A DNA stretch of 64,000 nucleotides, taken from NCBI GenBank assembly GCA_965153455.1, contig OZ234493.1:7554213-7618212 (forward strand), in the 5' to 3' direction. Positions 33,701 to 45,800 of this stretch are shown in pieces (the stretch's first letter is position 1; each line of letters begins with the position of its first letter). Under the pieces are notes generated by a model. It was given only the letters and a program-made list of their open reading frames with translations, searched no databases and had not been told where the DNA came from. Both the position numbers and the translations under genes were made by a program. This DNA comes from Sphagnum compactum. Its lineage: Eukaryota > Bryophyta > Sphagnopsida > Sphagnales.

Positions 33701-35041
33701 ATTATTATATGCTTATCTACACCCACTGTTGGGAGCTGATGAACTCAGTGGGTAGTCATGGCAGCTCGCCACTGCCGTTCGTGATGAAGGTGATGGTCTG
33801 TCACTTTGTGAGCGACTCTCATGAGGTTATGACTGCACTCATTGTCGTGTTACCTTTAATTGTTGTTGTGGAGATTTCTCTGCAACTTCATCGATCTCTT
33901 TTTTTGGGGGCACCCAGATTAGGACCTGGTGTGGCTTATTGGACAGGAGCTGAGTTCTAGGGTTGACTTTTCTGTTTCTTAAAATTGAAAGTGAGTTTAC
34001 ATCTTGCAGTGAGATAAAATTCGAGGAGGCAGCAGTTCTGCATTACACATACACCAAGTTCTCAGATTTAACCTCACGGCGTGACAGGTGTGGGTGCAAA
34101 CCCACTAAGGAGGATGTAAAGCGCTGCTTCATGCTTGAATTTGATCGAGCGGTAAGAACATGGCACTTGCTATGTTGGGGGTCACAGCAGTGCACAACAT
34201 TTGGAAGTAGTTTTAAGAAAAGGTTCTTTTGGAGATTTTGCGCTTACTATCCAGGGTTCTGTGCTGTATTGCAGGCCTTCATCATTGCTTCAACGGCTTC
34301 ACAGGAAGAGATGCGGCGCTGGTATATCTATCATGAACTCCTGTCCGTTTACCACTTTGTGAGGAGTCAAGTTTCTCAAACACTTTCTCATTTTCACACA
34401 GGGAATTTTATTCAATGCTTGTACGTGAAATATAGGTACAAGGAGCATGTTGTCTGGACGGACAAGGAGTTGAACTTGAAGCTGATGAGGAAAGGCCTCT
34501 TGACACGTATCTATGCCCCACAGGTAAAAAAGCATCTTTCACCCTCTTGTATTTATATCTACTCTGCAAGCTTAAGATTGCAACTTTGTTGCTTCTTTAT
34601 TTGCAATTGCTTATGGTTCCAGACTCCTAATTGTCAGTGGAGGGGTTCAGATGGATGACGGTGTAGGATTTTGTTGTTGATCAGGTGATTGTGCAAGGAC
34701 TGCGCGAGGCAGGGGTTTTCAGTGATGCACTGCTAGCAGGGCAGATGCATCTTGAGAAATCAAAGTCACAGGAGGCTGCCCTCTCTTTTGTCTCCACACC
34801 CAAAAGCATTGCAGGTGTTGCCACAGGTGAACCTACGACAGTAAGCAAATTGCAAGGTACAAGCAAAGAGGAGATGGGTGGAGTAGGAAGAGGCATAGGG
34901 AACTTCAAAGAAGTAGTTAATGAGCAAGGTACAGACATAAGAAAGCTTCTCGAAATCAGTACTGATACAATGGTGTATGCCGTAGCCCCACTCTCGCCCC
35001 CAGACATGGAACAGTTGGCCACAAATTCTTTCAGGACATAG
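30791..35041 (+). CDS. KOB1: KOBITO1/ELD1/ABI8-type glycosyltransferase-like protein
   Basis: In Arabidopsis the family is a type II membrane protein needed for normal cellulose deposition, cell elongation, plasmodesmal gating and ABA responses; its reaction is unproven. Eleven exons: 30791-31138, 31429-31578, 31928-31980, 32158-32266, 32420-32554, 32904-32948, 33146-33333, 34010-34151, 34275-34321, 34436-34523, 34685-35041. They give 553 residues in one frame, near the Arabidopsis length. An in-frame TAG directly precedes the ATG. A single membrane segment lies at about residues 22-42. Conserved blocks are [45 protein letters not shown] (DxD at 231-233), [53 protein letters not shown] and [16 protein letters not shown]. 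The C-terminal ~100 residues are variable. Intron 1 seems to start AAG/GC instead of GT; all other junctions are GT-AG. The gene looks intact. Confidence 0.95.
31196..31310. repeat. Tandem duplication of 55 bp inside KOBITO1-like intron 1
   Basis: CAGTTGTTGTTGTGTAAGCT begins at 31201 and again at 31256, each followed by CGAGGTGCTCGCATGGGTG or a close variant. The copies differ by a handful of substitutions. It lies between the presumed GC donor and the acceptor of intron 1, next to two CCCTAAA-like units at about 31157-31174. Confidence 0.85.
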
Positions 35042-36497
35042 CAGGGGTGGTGCTGCTGGAAATTTCCTGCTTCTGGAAACATCTCATTGAAGCAAAAACA
35101 TCAACTATAGGTATAATTCCTCAACATGTTTCCAGAAATGTACACTGTAGTAGGTCTGGGTTGTCAGGATTTGATTCTTTCAGTAGTCTGAGAATTAAAT
35201 GTGAAGTATTAGTTATATCCCCAGTAAATTTTTGACATTGACAACACATTAAATGTTGCAGTAGTTGGCTCCCTCTGTGATGCCAATCGGGATTTCCACT
35301 TGAGGCCACATAAGATTTGGAGGTTGGTTTTGGGGCCATTGTTGTCTGTAATAAACCCGTGGCTGCAAAACTTGATCCAGGGATGAGGTGTGTGGTGGTG
35401 TGTGCCTAGGTTGTAGGCTGTAAGTTGCAGTTTGCTGGAGAATTGATTCCCGCATCTTACTATGGTGATCTTGGGCACCACATATGAACATAGAGGTCAT
35501 GGGTTCACATTCAAAGGAGATAAAAGAGCCTCCTCTGTGAGGTTGTAACCAGTGTTAGCCTGTTATTACTTGTTTTCAGAACTGAGTTTAGGTCTAGATG
35601 TTTTGGATAGGGATTTGATGGTTTTTGACTGCAACAAACAAAAGTGAAAAAAACCCACTAATGTGTGCTCATGACCACCACCAGTCCATTCTCCAATTTG
35701 GCCACAAATCTTCCTTTGTGCCCCATGCATGATCATTCTCTTGCAAGTCCCCTTGTATTGCTGGTTCTTTGGATGCTACCTACTAGTGGATAAGACCTCT
35801 AACCGGTTCCCAAAAAATTCAATAGTTGATGGGTAGTTTATTGATAACTTTATTGATAACTAGGTGTTTCTTCAGCAACTGGTACCTGACTTGACTATCC
35901 CTTGTGAGAATTAAGATGCCTTCTTTTCATCCATGTGGAGAGCAATTAAGAAATTTTCATCCAAGCAGTGAAGGGCTCCAATATCATTGGGCCAGTAAGA
36001 GCCCAAGGTGGTAGGTACCTTGTGCCAAATGAAATGGAGGTTGAAAGTCATTATGGGTTGTAACTTGCAACTTGACAGCCAATCAGAGCGTCGGGATTGT
36101 CACAAGGGATGGTTATGCTAATTGTTGATTATCACATCATTCCCCCAATTCACCAGTTATCCATTAATTCCAGTTACTATATTTTATCAGTTGCAATTAT
36201 AACTGGATACAAAACCAGTGGGTAAAACCAAATGAAGTATATAACAACCCAACACTGGTCTAGACCTTGCAATGCTCAGTCCAGAACACATCATCCATTC
36301 AGCTGACAATATTTATTAATCCATGAGAGTCTACAAATTTTGTTGAAATCTGATAAAGGTTCTTCATTGAAACATACAATATGGGGCACTATAATTATCC
36401 CTAAAGTCAGGCGATTAGGGGGTGAGGGTGGCCAGATTCGGCATAATAGGGCATCGAACGTGTAACTGGGAATGAAATTTTTACAAAACGAAATAAC

Positions 36498-36707
36498 TGG
36501 GACCCAAATTAGTTTTTTCCACCAATTTTGGTGGTAAACTGAGTGAGTTTCATCCTGTCTTTCCTTTTCCCTGAGCGCCTCCACTGCTTGCTACATATAT
36601 TTTGGGACCCAAATTAGTTTTTTCCACCAATTTTGGTGGCAAACTGAGTGAGTTTCATCCTGTCTTTCCTTTTCCCTGAGCGCCTCCACTGCTTGCTACA
36701 TATATTT
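36498..36707. repeat. Tandem duplication, 105 bp unit
   Basis: The unit begins TGGGACCCAAATTAG at 36498 and again at 36603 and ends GCTACATATATTT. The two copies differ at only one position that I could find (T versus C within GGTGG(T/C)AAACTG), so the duplication is recent. It lies about 1.5 kb downstream of the KOBITO1-like stop and does not belong to any gene model. Confidence 0.95.
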
Positions 36708-38229
36708 TCGCTGCTACTACCTGTACAACTACTGTAATTATTCTCGAACCTTGTGCATTAAGTGCTGAGTTTCAGCACTTCATACTGAGATTTAATAAAA
36801 TTTTTGGTGATTTACCCATTCTGGAAGGTGAACTCAGCAGAAGGGAATGGAAACACAAAACGTTTCACTTTGAAAGTGACATCCAGAGAAAATAAAGCAA
36901 AATTGAAGAGAACCATAGTGCAGCAATGTGGCGAAGCACTTTAGTCGTTGGTGACTTTTGAGCTACAACATAAGAAGAAGATCACATGGATAAGAAAGAA
37001 AACCACATGTGGAGATGAAAAGTACTTATCTTACACAGACTTTCAGTTTTCAACAAAAGTTGTGCTGAGAACGTTAGAACAAAGGCATCGGTACCTTCAA
37101 ATCTGTTGAGGAAAATCAAGGCTTCTGGATATGTGATCATTGTCAGCATAGAATGCTCATTTAGAGGTGAAAATTAGAATGAAATCCTGTACTCAAAGTG
37201 GACCCATGTAGCACTCATGCTGCTGGCTTATTTCTGCCCATCCTGAGTTAGTTTTGCTTCTGATAAACTTGACTACCACTGCCATAAGCATATGACTTAT
37301 TTGTGAAGAAAAACTATACACCTTGCCTATGCTTCTCCTGCCATTTGCTTCTCTATTTGTTGTATACCACACTCTCAATCCATCAGCTTTTTCCTTTCAG
37401 TTGCTCTGCATTCTTCACCCATCAACAAACCAACAAGCTCACTCCTCGTACTCCGTTTCTCGTTGTCCACCATCTGAACTTACCTCACAGACCCACAAAA
37501 TCCTTGAGGGGAGAAGACAATGTCAGTGATCTATCATGCACATTGCATCATCATCCAAAGCCATTTTGACAACACCAGATTCCAGTGAACACTGGGTCAA
37601 CACCAACATGGCAAATCTTGAGAGGAAGAAGCAAAATGGCCTCAACCAAGATCCTTGCTACCCAGTACCCAGTCTTGGGTCTTTGTCTTTTTCTTTAGCC
37701 CCTAATCCCCCTGATAAGCCAAAAGTGGCTTTTTGGGGATTTAAAATTGATGGATTACGTAATCCTAAATTTGTTTTTTTTTTTTTTTTTTTTGAAAAAT
37801 TCTGTTTCAGTGATGTGTAGTGTGGTCATAGGCTCCAAATGGCATGCTAAGAGCATCTCCACCAAGGATCAGTATATATGTGACCTGCAAAAGTTTTAGT
37901 TTACTAACTTTTTTCCAACCCCACCCATGAAACTGAAACTGGGACTGCAAGTAGGTGGGAGACTAGTAATAATAGCAACCCATTTGGACCAATCAAACTA
38001 TTTACCCAATCAGAAACAGGGAGCAGTCAAGAAATATATGATTTGACTTTGTTTAATCAACTCTTCCAGGGCTCCTGGAAAGCTGGGCGTTTTCTCAGGG
38101 GTCCCAGTAGTAGACTGGAATGGGATTCCATGTGTTTTGTAATGTCAACTAAATGTTAGCTACTTTGATACATTTTCAAGTTGTAAGAGATACACCAATA
38201 CCTATTTTGTATGTGTACTCAACTTGTTG

Positions 38230-39034
38230 AACCCTAAACTTAACCCTAAACCTTAATAATGGGGCAACTGAATGAATTTATTGGGTGGACGAGGGATGAA
38301 AGGGAATGCCAATCTCTGTAAAGAAATAAAATTCCTTAATATGTACAAAGTTCTTTTTACCAATATTTATTTTCTTTTTTGAAGAAATTATACATTCTTA
38401 TAATCCCAATATTTTTTTTGTAGGCTAGTTGTGTTCATCTTCAAAAGACATATGTATGCCTCATACCCTGGGACTGTTGAAAAAACAAAACCCTGAACCC
38501 TAAACCTATCTAAAAATCCTAAAAACCCTAAAACCTCCGGTAGTAGTCTCCCATAAATAATTTGCCCTCCCATAACACTAAAAAAAATTCTTCCACATTA
38601 TTATTTTGGTTTTGGAAAAATAGAGCTCTGACTTTGTCGCCATTGGGGTAAACCCTAAATTCCAATGAAGCTCCCTAAACCCTAAACCTTGTTTGGGAGC
38701 TTGCTTGCTAAGAAGGGAGTTCATGACTTTGCAAAAGCTTCGAGGAAAGGAAATGAGGAGGAGGGCTTAGCTGAAAGCACACATGGAAGCAAACGAGCAA
38801 ATCCATGCAGGAAAAAAATCAATCCTCATAGGCAGCAAAACAAAAGGATTTGTCCTTTGGCTTTTGTTTTCTCTCTTTTGAAGGAGGAGGCTATTCATTC
38901 ACTAAAGCATTGGACTTGTTGGTTGGTATCCATAAAGCATTACAACTTTTTTCTTCCCCTTTGTTATTTTTTCGGTTCCGCACCTACCCTAAGAAACCCT
39001 AAACTAAACCCTAAAAGGGTCTAAACCTAGACCC
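38230..39034. repeat. Cluster of interstitial telomere-type repeats
   Basis: Short CCCTAAA-type runs lie at about 38230-38254, 38487-38535, 38649-38690 and 38995-39034, all in the C-strand orientation, separated by unrelated DNA. A further TTTAGGGTTTAGGG run of opposite orientation is at 40438-40457. Individual runs have one to three good units. Confidence 0.8.
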
Positions 39035-39729
39035 TTTGAAAGCCCTATAGATACATAATTTTCTTTAACTGGGATTTCAAGGAAGGAGTTGGCACAACTC
39101 ACAAAAAAACAAACACAAGGAGACTGACTGGGGTGTCCAGCACATCCAAATTCCAAACCAAATATAAGATAAATCAATTACTTTACAACACTTGGTTGGT
39201 GGTGGACAATTTTAATTTTAATTAATTAATTAATTAATTTTTCTAGTGTCAGCACATTCATACCAAATTCTGGTAGTATGCAAGATTTTTAAAAAAAAAG
39301 GCATTAGTTGATGACACATAAATTCCACAAAAAAAATAAAAATCCTTTTATTGTCCAGCACATCCAAAACAGACTCTGTCATAAGGGGGAAAATCATCAT
39401 TGGAAATGGGAGTTAAAAGTGGCAGATGTGTAGCAAATGCATAAGATCAAACAAACTCCAAGCTTCTTCAGTTTTATTTGGAGTAGCCTAAGTTAGCTCA
39501 CTTTGTTGTAGAGACTTTACTCAAGTGTATGTAGGTTGATGATGAGCCAAGTTCTTCTTGAAGTAGTTCTTTGGTTCTAGTAAACTTTTATTTTTATTAT
39601 TATATTATAATTAATTAATTAATTAATTAATTATTTTCCAAAAACATGCATTTTGAGTTTCCATTCCAGTTCCACACATAAATTAAAAAAATCCGAGAAC
39701 CCAGTTCCAGTCAGATTCTTACCAAAAAC

Positions 39730-40135
39730 CTGACCTGGGGTTAAATGATGGGTAGGGTGCGGGTAATATCCCCATCATATATATACCCCTGGTCGGTTGG
39801 GGGTAAGAAACCGGGTATGTTAAAAGAGTAAAAATGGTTCGCTCTTTGAAATCATTAGGACGGTTTTCAAATACAATGTAATTTACTCTCTTTTCTTTTT
39901 CTTTTTTACCCTACTTGTATGGGTATATCTCACATATACCCACCCATTGGTATCAATAGGGTATAACTTTTTTTCAGATGTATATATATATATATATTAC
40001 GGGTATGCACTTAGTTAGGGTTCATTAGTTTCAAGAAAATAAGTTAAGGTGAGGGATATATCATATCCATACTCGACGGGTATACAATGGGTAAAAGATA
40101 TACCCACACAACACCGAAAGCGGGTACGCGCCCAA
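39730..40135. repeat. Region dense in GGGTA / TACCC motifs
   Basis: Over 400 bp, GGGTA or TACCC occurs more than a dozen times in both orientations (for example GGGTAGGGTGCGGGTAA near 39751, ATACCCCT near 39782, TATACCCACCCATTGG near 39936, GGGTATACAATGGGTA near 40078). Some pairs form short inverted repeats. The pattern may be an AT-rich transposon end or an old satellite; no coding capacity is visible. Confidence 0.5.
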
Positions 40136-40137
40136 CA

Positions 40138-40425
40138 TGGTTTCAAACCGTTTTTTAAGTGGTCGACCTGTGGGCTCCACATAGTAGTAGGTGAGAACCA
40201 AAAGAGTTCTTCGGTTTGTTTCTTTGACAATTTTATATTTATCTTTATATTTATTTATTAAAAAAAACCTTTTTTAAAAAAAATTCCAGGCAAGAGCAAA
40301 ATTTATGACAAAGAACGAGAACCGAATTTTTTTTTCAAACCGTTTTTTAAGTGGTCCACCCGTGGGCTCCATATAGTAGTAGGTGAGAACCAAAAGAGAG
40401 TTCTTCGGTTTCTTTGACAATTTTT
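40138..40425. repeat. Direct repeat of ~95 bp, copies at 40138-40232 and 40334-40425
   Basis: Both copies contain TTTCAAACCGTTTTTTAAGTGG, a TGGGCTCCA(C/T)ATAGTAGTAGG block and GAGAACCAAAAGAG..TTCTTCGGTTT..TTTGACAATTTT. Substitutions are few. The 100 bp between copies is A/T-rich. This could be the edge of a mobile element or a local duplication. Confidence 0.85.
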
Positions 40426-40716
40426 TTTTTTTTTTTTGGGTTTAGGGTTTAGGGTTTTTACCGAACATAGCTATGCTGAATTTGGGGTGCACAATAATAC
40501 GCTAGCACAACAGGTGTAGGCTACATATTATTACAACGGAATTGGCAGCTTGACACTTGACATGCATATGGGACAATGGTGAAGAAGAAGAAGAAGAGTC
40601 ATCATCTCTCATGAAATTGTTTCCAATGGGAATTGTGTTGTGTTGTGTGTTGTTACTTTGTAACACATGACACCACATCCCCTTTGTAAAAAGTGGCCTT
40701 GCAAAGTGCAAAGTGC

Positions 40717-40719
40717 ATA

Positions 40720-40764
<45 letters not shown>
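40717..40764. repeat. Compound (CT)n(AT)n microsatellite
   Basis: About 14 CT units pass directly into about ten AT units. Confidence 0.95.
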
Positions 40765-41802
40765 GTGCTTTTTCACAATCTAGTAGTGTTGTCCCAATGG
40801 GACCTAGTAATTGGCCATCTTCTTCTATAGGACTCTTCTTGGGGGCTTCCAATATTTTATTTTTCTTTTTGGATGGTGAGCCTCTTTCCTTGGCCTTTCA
40901 CCTAAAAGAAAAGGAAAAAATCACACTCTCAATCAAATTGGGGGGCTACCCATTTCTCATTGACTAGGTGAAAGTTTTTTTGCCATGTCCTTTGTCACTA
41001 GGCATAACTTTAAGAAATATTTGCTAACAACTTGTTCGTTAAATAGTGTTTCTTGAAAATAAAATAAAAATCAAGGTTAATAAATCTTTTACTTTCATGC
41101 ACCCTCCTCAAGAAGAAGAAGAAATAAATCCATATCCATTTGATAAATTTAAAAAAAAAAAAAAACCTAAACTATTAATAATCCTACCTCATTGATAAAT
41201 ATTTCAGATTTACCATGTCTTTACCCTACCTGGTTAAAGTATATATTTGAAGTTTACCCTTACCCAAGCAAGGCTTATTGTTTTTAGGTAGGGAAAAGGA
41301 AAGTATGCCAAAAAAAACCATCTTGTAGCCTTCAAGAGAACATTTTGAGATCATTTTTGTGATACATGTGGTTATGATGGATTTTTACAAAATTATGTGA
41401 TTTTTTGAATGTGTTTTTTTTTTTTTTGGGCATTTTATCTCCAAATCATTACACTATTTACCTTGACAAATTTTTATCACATGGTAGTAAAGGTGTTGTT
41501 GGTTGGTTGGTTTCCAAAGAAAATATTGGTTCTCTTTTCTTGTAAGATGTGTTCATTTTTACAATGCCAAACTAATTATCTTTCTCCACTAGCCAAATGT
41601 TCCATACTTGGACACATATCGTAATTATTGTAGTTTACCCTAAATCTACCCAATTATACATGTAGGATTAAAATAAGGTAAATTATGAAATATTTGCCTT
41701 ACATCTTACCTTGTCTCAAGGCAAATATCCATCATTTGCCCTTTATGTATGCGTTGAAAATCCGCATTTATATGCTCACTTGACTAATATGCTAAAGTTG
41801 AT

Positions 41803-41925
41803 AGACCTACCCAATAAGTCATTCCTATGAAATAAAAGACTACAATTAATTGTAGTCTTTCACTACAATTAGTGAAAGACTTATTGGGTCTATTAAGTCC
41901 AATAAGGACTTATTCTAGTCTTTCA
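41803..41925. repeat. Nested inverted repeats / cruciform-prone segment
   Basis: A perfect 26 bp palindrome (41835-41860, half-site AAAGACTACAATT) is followed by a small hairpin (CTTTCACT...AGTGAAAG, 41857-41878). Both are enclosed by an outer stem in which ACCCAATAAGTC (about 41809) pairs with GACTTATTGGGT (about 41877). Further partial matches (GACTTATTCTAGTCTTTCACT) continue to 41925. No flanking duplication or coding sequence was seen. Confidence 0.85.
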
Positions 41926-44900
41926 CTTTGGCCTACCTAAATAGGTTTACAAGAGGAAAGAGTAGGACTTTGAGCCAAGAATATGGGATAAAGTGTGATG
42001 CTCTCTTAGGAACGAATTGGTAAACAAAATTGGGAACATATTAAAAAAACTTGATTTTGGCAACACATTGAGAACCTTTTGGGATCATTATATAGAACAC
42101 TAAATTGGTTCGCTAAATTTCCAAAACTTCCAAACCAATTTGGGCCTAGCTATTGGTAGGGGCAAACATTACACAAATACATTGGAAGGAAGACTTTGTT
42201 CAATCCTTTATGTGTGCGTAAAGAGCAATATATATATATATATATATATAATATGCATCCATATTCCTAACCCTTGTCATTAAGCCAAGTAAAAAATGGT
42301 CACAAATAGTGTGAAGAATAGAAACTTCTAAGACCTAATGAGAATGTTGAATATGTTGCCCACGTAAATTAATCCTTTTGAAGTCATATATGATATCTCC
42401 TCGAAGTTAATTGGATTTTAAAGTTACCATACTTATTTCAACATTGATAGTGGGTGAACATAAGTCTCAATGTCTCGACCTCTTAACCTTTTCCATACAA
42501 GAAAAGTAGGGAACATAATTTTCTTCATTGAAAAACAAAAACTTGATAAGATTTCCATCTTTTTACATATTGGCTTTGCCCATAGGGAAAAGACTTCACA
42601 ACGGTGTAGGATCTAGGCATAACATTTGGGCTTTTGAAGTTGACGCAAGTACTTTGTGTGCTTACAATGGGTGGGCACGTTCCATAAAAATACATGTATT
42701 TAGAAGAGAAGTCCTAGATCTAGCAAGAGAAATTTTCATTTTTGAATCAATGTTGGCAAGTTCCTTGTTTATAGTGTTAAACTCAAAGGGTTCAAGTGAC
42801 CCAAAATTGAACTAGCATGGATTTGAAGGAAGTTTCATGATAACCAAACCATGGAACTAGATTTTTAATAGAATTAAAATTGAAATTGGAATTGTGAAAA
42901 ATAACTTTTCAAACCCAGCTCACATTTTCAATGCAATCCCACCTATGCCCTTTATTTGGGTCTTTAGCCATGTTTATCAAATCTAACATAATGTATTAAT
43001 TGTTTCCCAATCCCCACCTTTAAACATGAATACAAAAGAGACAAAATAAAAATAAGAGACAATTTTAATGCAACATGTGAGCCAATTATCATAACAAATC
43101 AATCAAGAACAATCATTTAATTTTTTCTAAAAAATTGTGTAATTTACATGAAATTGGACTTGGTTTTGAATTGTCTTAGAGGTTTTTGAATTTGAAAAAT
43201 TGCGTCAAAACTAAACCCGTAGGATTTAAAAATTTGAAGAACCGCCTTCAAACTTGCACCCAAAGAATGTACCAATATTTTTTTAAATGTCAAAACCAAG
43301 ACAATAGGCTTTGTTATGAAAAAAGAATTGGCCAATAATGGTATGAACTTTGAACCTTCGGGTAGACTTGTTACTCAATCAGTTGTTTGTTATGTTTTGG
43401 TCCAAATAAAACATTATTAATATCTTTACAATTCCATGATTTTTCTTGTTCATATTTCAAATTGAGAATCTTAATCACAACCTTATTATTTACAAATGAT
43501 TTTTTCAATTTAAAATCTTCACATTCTCCATAAAATGAGTTGGAAAATGGAAATAAAATTTAAATTGCGATTAAAAGTATACTTAATATCCTTATATCTA
43601 ATTGGTTGGATATCCAAACTAGAAATCTTGAACTGAAAAACTTATCATATTGTTGTTGGTTCCAAGTTCCAACTAGTGTTTATTTTTGAGCTTGCCACAT
43701 TGGGAATCATCCACATGGAGATTTAGCCACATTTAGTTATAGACTAGCAATGAAAATAGAAATTTATTAAAATCCTTTTATATCATGGCTACTTACTTGA
43801 ACAATGTGTAAAAACATGATGAAATTTTAGAAACTTTAAATCAATTTTGGGCAAAATTTGTTTTAAAAAAAGGAAATATTCAATTACAATTCCAATTGCA
43901 TTGAGCATTTGTGCATAGGTAGGGATGATGAAAAAAATGAGTTAATTTTTTGAAAACTAAGTTCCATTGGAATGAAAATATTAAATGACATTGCATGCCT
44001 GCAACTTAAATTGAATAAAAAATTGAATCGAATAATAAAAATTCAATTATGAAAAGACACATGTTAATCTTGCTTTTTTATATGCATATAAGGGATTGAG
44101 GAAAGGAGTGAGTTAGTTAGGCTTGAAAATCCACATGAAATGTCTTTAATAATTGTCTAGTTGATGATCATATTATTGAACCCTATATTTGACTCACCTA
44201 TACCAACTTCGACTCTCATTGTCATTAGAATTATAAATTGTAAAAAAACAATTATGACAAACCCAACTACCTACTTCCAACAATATATATATATATATAT
44301 ATTTGAAAATATGGTTGACATATTGTCATTTATGACTAGAATTGTTCAAAGAATTTGTATTCAAGATACATTAATGTGTATAAGGTGCTCTCTACATCCA
44401 CTAAGAAATTTCAAAGTGGGTAGGAAATTTCAAACTTCATATAAATTATAAATAAATAAATAAAAATAAAATAAAGGCGTCAAAAGTCCAAAAGGCTTTC
44501 CATGGTTTGTCTTTTTACCCTTATTTTTAATTTAATTATTCATTTTAAAAATAAATTTTTAAAAAAAAAACTTTTTGGTTTGGGGGGTCTCTCTTGACTT
44601 TTCCCTTCCTTCCCCCACTTGCCCACTTCTCCATCTCCAAGTGGCCCTTTGGTTAGGGCCTCCTCAGTTGTTCCCCCCCCCCTCCCACCTCAAGCCCTCC
44701 TTCAGGGAAGGGTCCATTTATAAAGAGGTGTGTCCATTTGTTCTAACTGCAATTGTCTTGAAATTCATATTTTATAAAAAGTAAAAATAAATAAATGAAT
44801 AAATATTAATATTAATATTAAAAATAAATTATATTAAATTATATTACATTATATTATAAATTAATTATATTCATATTTATTCTGGAAGTTGCATCCCAAG

Positions 44901-45594
44901 TTCCTGGAAGTTATGTGTAGTATGGAAAGCCCTAGGACAGGGGATTTAGTTATCCAAAATTGCCAAAAATCATGGGACCTGATCAAACCCTAATTTTAAA
45001 CCCTCCTTTTTCCATGATTCTATCACCACTTGGCACTATCTTTTTTTTTTTTTTCTTTTTCTTTTTTTTTCTTTTGGAAAAGGGAAAAAGAAAAAAGAAA
45101 AAAAAAAGAAAAAGAAGAAGGAAAGATGGTGGGCAACACCCACCTCACCTACCTACCCACCTTTAGTTGTATCCCAAATCAAAAAGGAAAAAGAAAAAAG
45201 AATTGTTAAAAAGAAAAGAAAAAGAAAAGAAAAGAAAAGAAAAGAAATTGTTTTAAGTTCTAACTTGTGTTTTTGTTTTTCAATTTTGTGATAATAATAA
45301 TATTGAGAAATTAGAGAATTTATCCAAAAAAATAGAAAAACAAATAGTCAAATTCATAATTGGACTAATTTTTTTACTAAAATTTTTTTGGCAAAAATTT
45401 CCTCAAAATTTTCGATATCAAAATTATTTTTCTTCAGAAACTAAGAAATTATTTTAAATATATTAAGATATTTTTTAAAAAAATACACCCTGGTATTACC
45501 TACGACCTATGCATTTACACTTTGTAGGTACCTATAATGCTGCTGAATTGTGGAGTGGGCGTGTGGTGGCAAAACTGACGGTGGATGGTAGTGA

Positions 45595-45645
45595 CACGTG
45601 ACAAAGGTGGACGGTCGTACATTAACAAGACGATACGTACGTCAG
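45595..45645. promoter_or_regulatory. ACGT-element cluster
   Basis: CACGTG (45595-45600) and TACGTACGTCA (about 45635-45645) lie about 35 bp apart in a GC-richer island, about 2 kb before the first recognised exon of the WH1-CRIB gene. ACGT cores are bZIP/bHLH-type sites in plants; regulatory use is inferred. Confidence 0.4.
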
Positions 45646-45681
45646 TTTATGGTGATTAAGGAACCAAGGATACTCACCTAC

Positions 45682-45800
45682 CCTATTGTGGCATGTAGCC
45701 ATAATTAGGTTAAATAAACTCAATTCTTGGCGAAAACATTGAGTTTATTTAACCTAGTTATGGCTACTTAGCACAATAGGCACAATGTTTTCGCCAAGAA
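45682..45800. repeat. Two overlapping inverted repeats (A-B-A'-B')
   Basis: Arm A (45682-45722) and A' (45740-45780) are 41 bp each and pair with about four mismatches, starting CCTATTGTG and ending in AATAAACTCA. The 17 bp loop between them lies within arm B (45724-45741, TTCTTGGCGAAAACATTG), which pairs perfectly over 18 bp with B' at 45783-45800, just outside A'. The two stems interleave, so they cannot be drawn as simple nested hairpins. A foldback element or templated rearrangement is possible. Confidence 0.92.

Larger units (their letters stand above)
35042..45590. other. Intergenic region without recognised gene
   Basis: The first ~600 bp should include the 3' UTR of the KOBITO1-like gene. 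Beyond this I see no coding region. Open frames at 36291, 37303, 38689 and 42528 lack codon structure, splice context or family resemblance. Contents are a 105 bp tandem duplication, many telomere-type stretches (38.2-39.0 and 40.4 kb), a ~95 bp direct repeat, nested hairpins at 41.8 kb, and (AT), (CT), (AATT) and A/T microsatellites. Confidence 0.55.

Noticed and set aside
33963-34658. 231-codon plus-strand frame read as a single gene
   Set aside because: It is exons 8-10 of the KOBITO1-like gene read through two introns; splice sites and protein similarity define the true exons.
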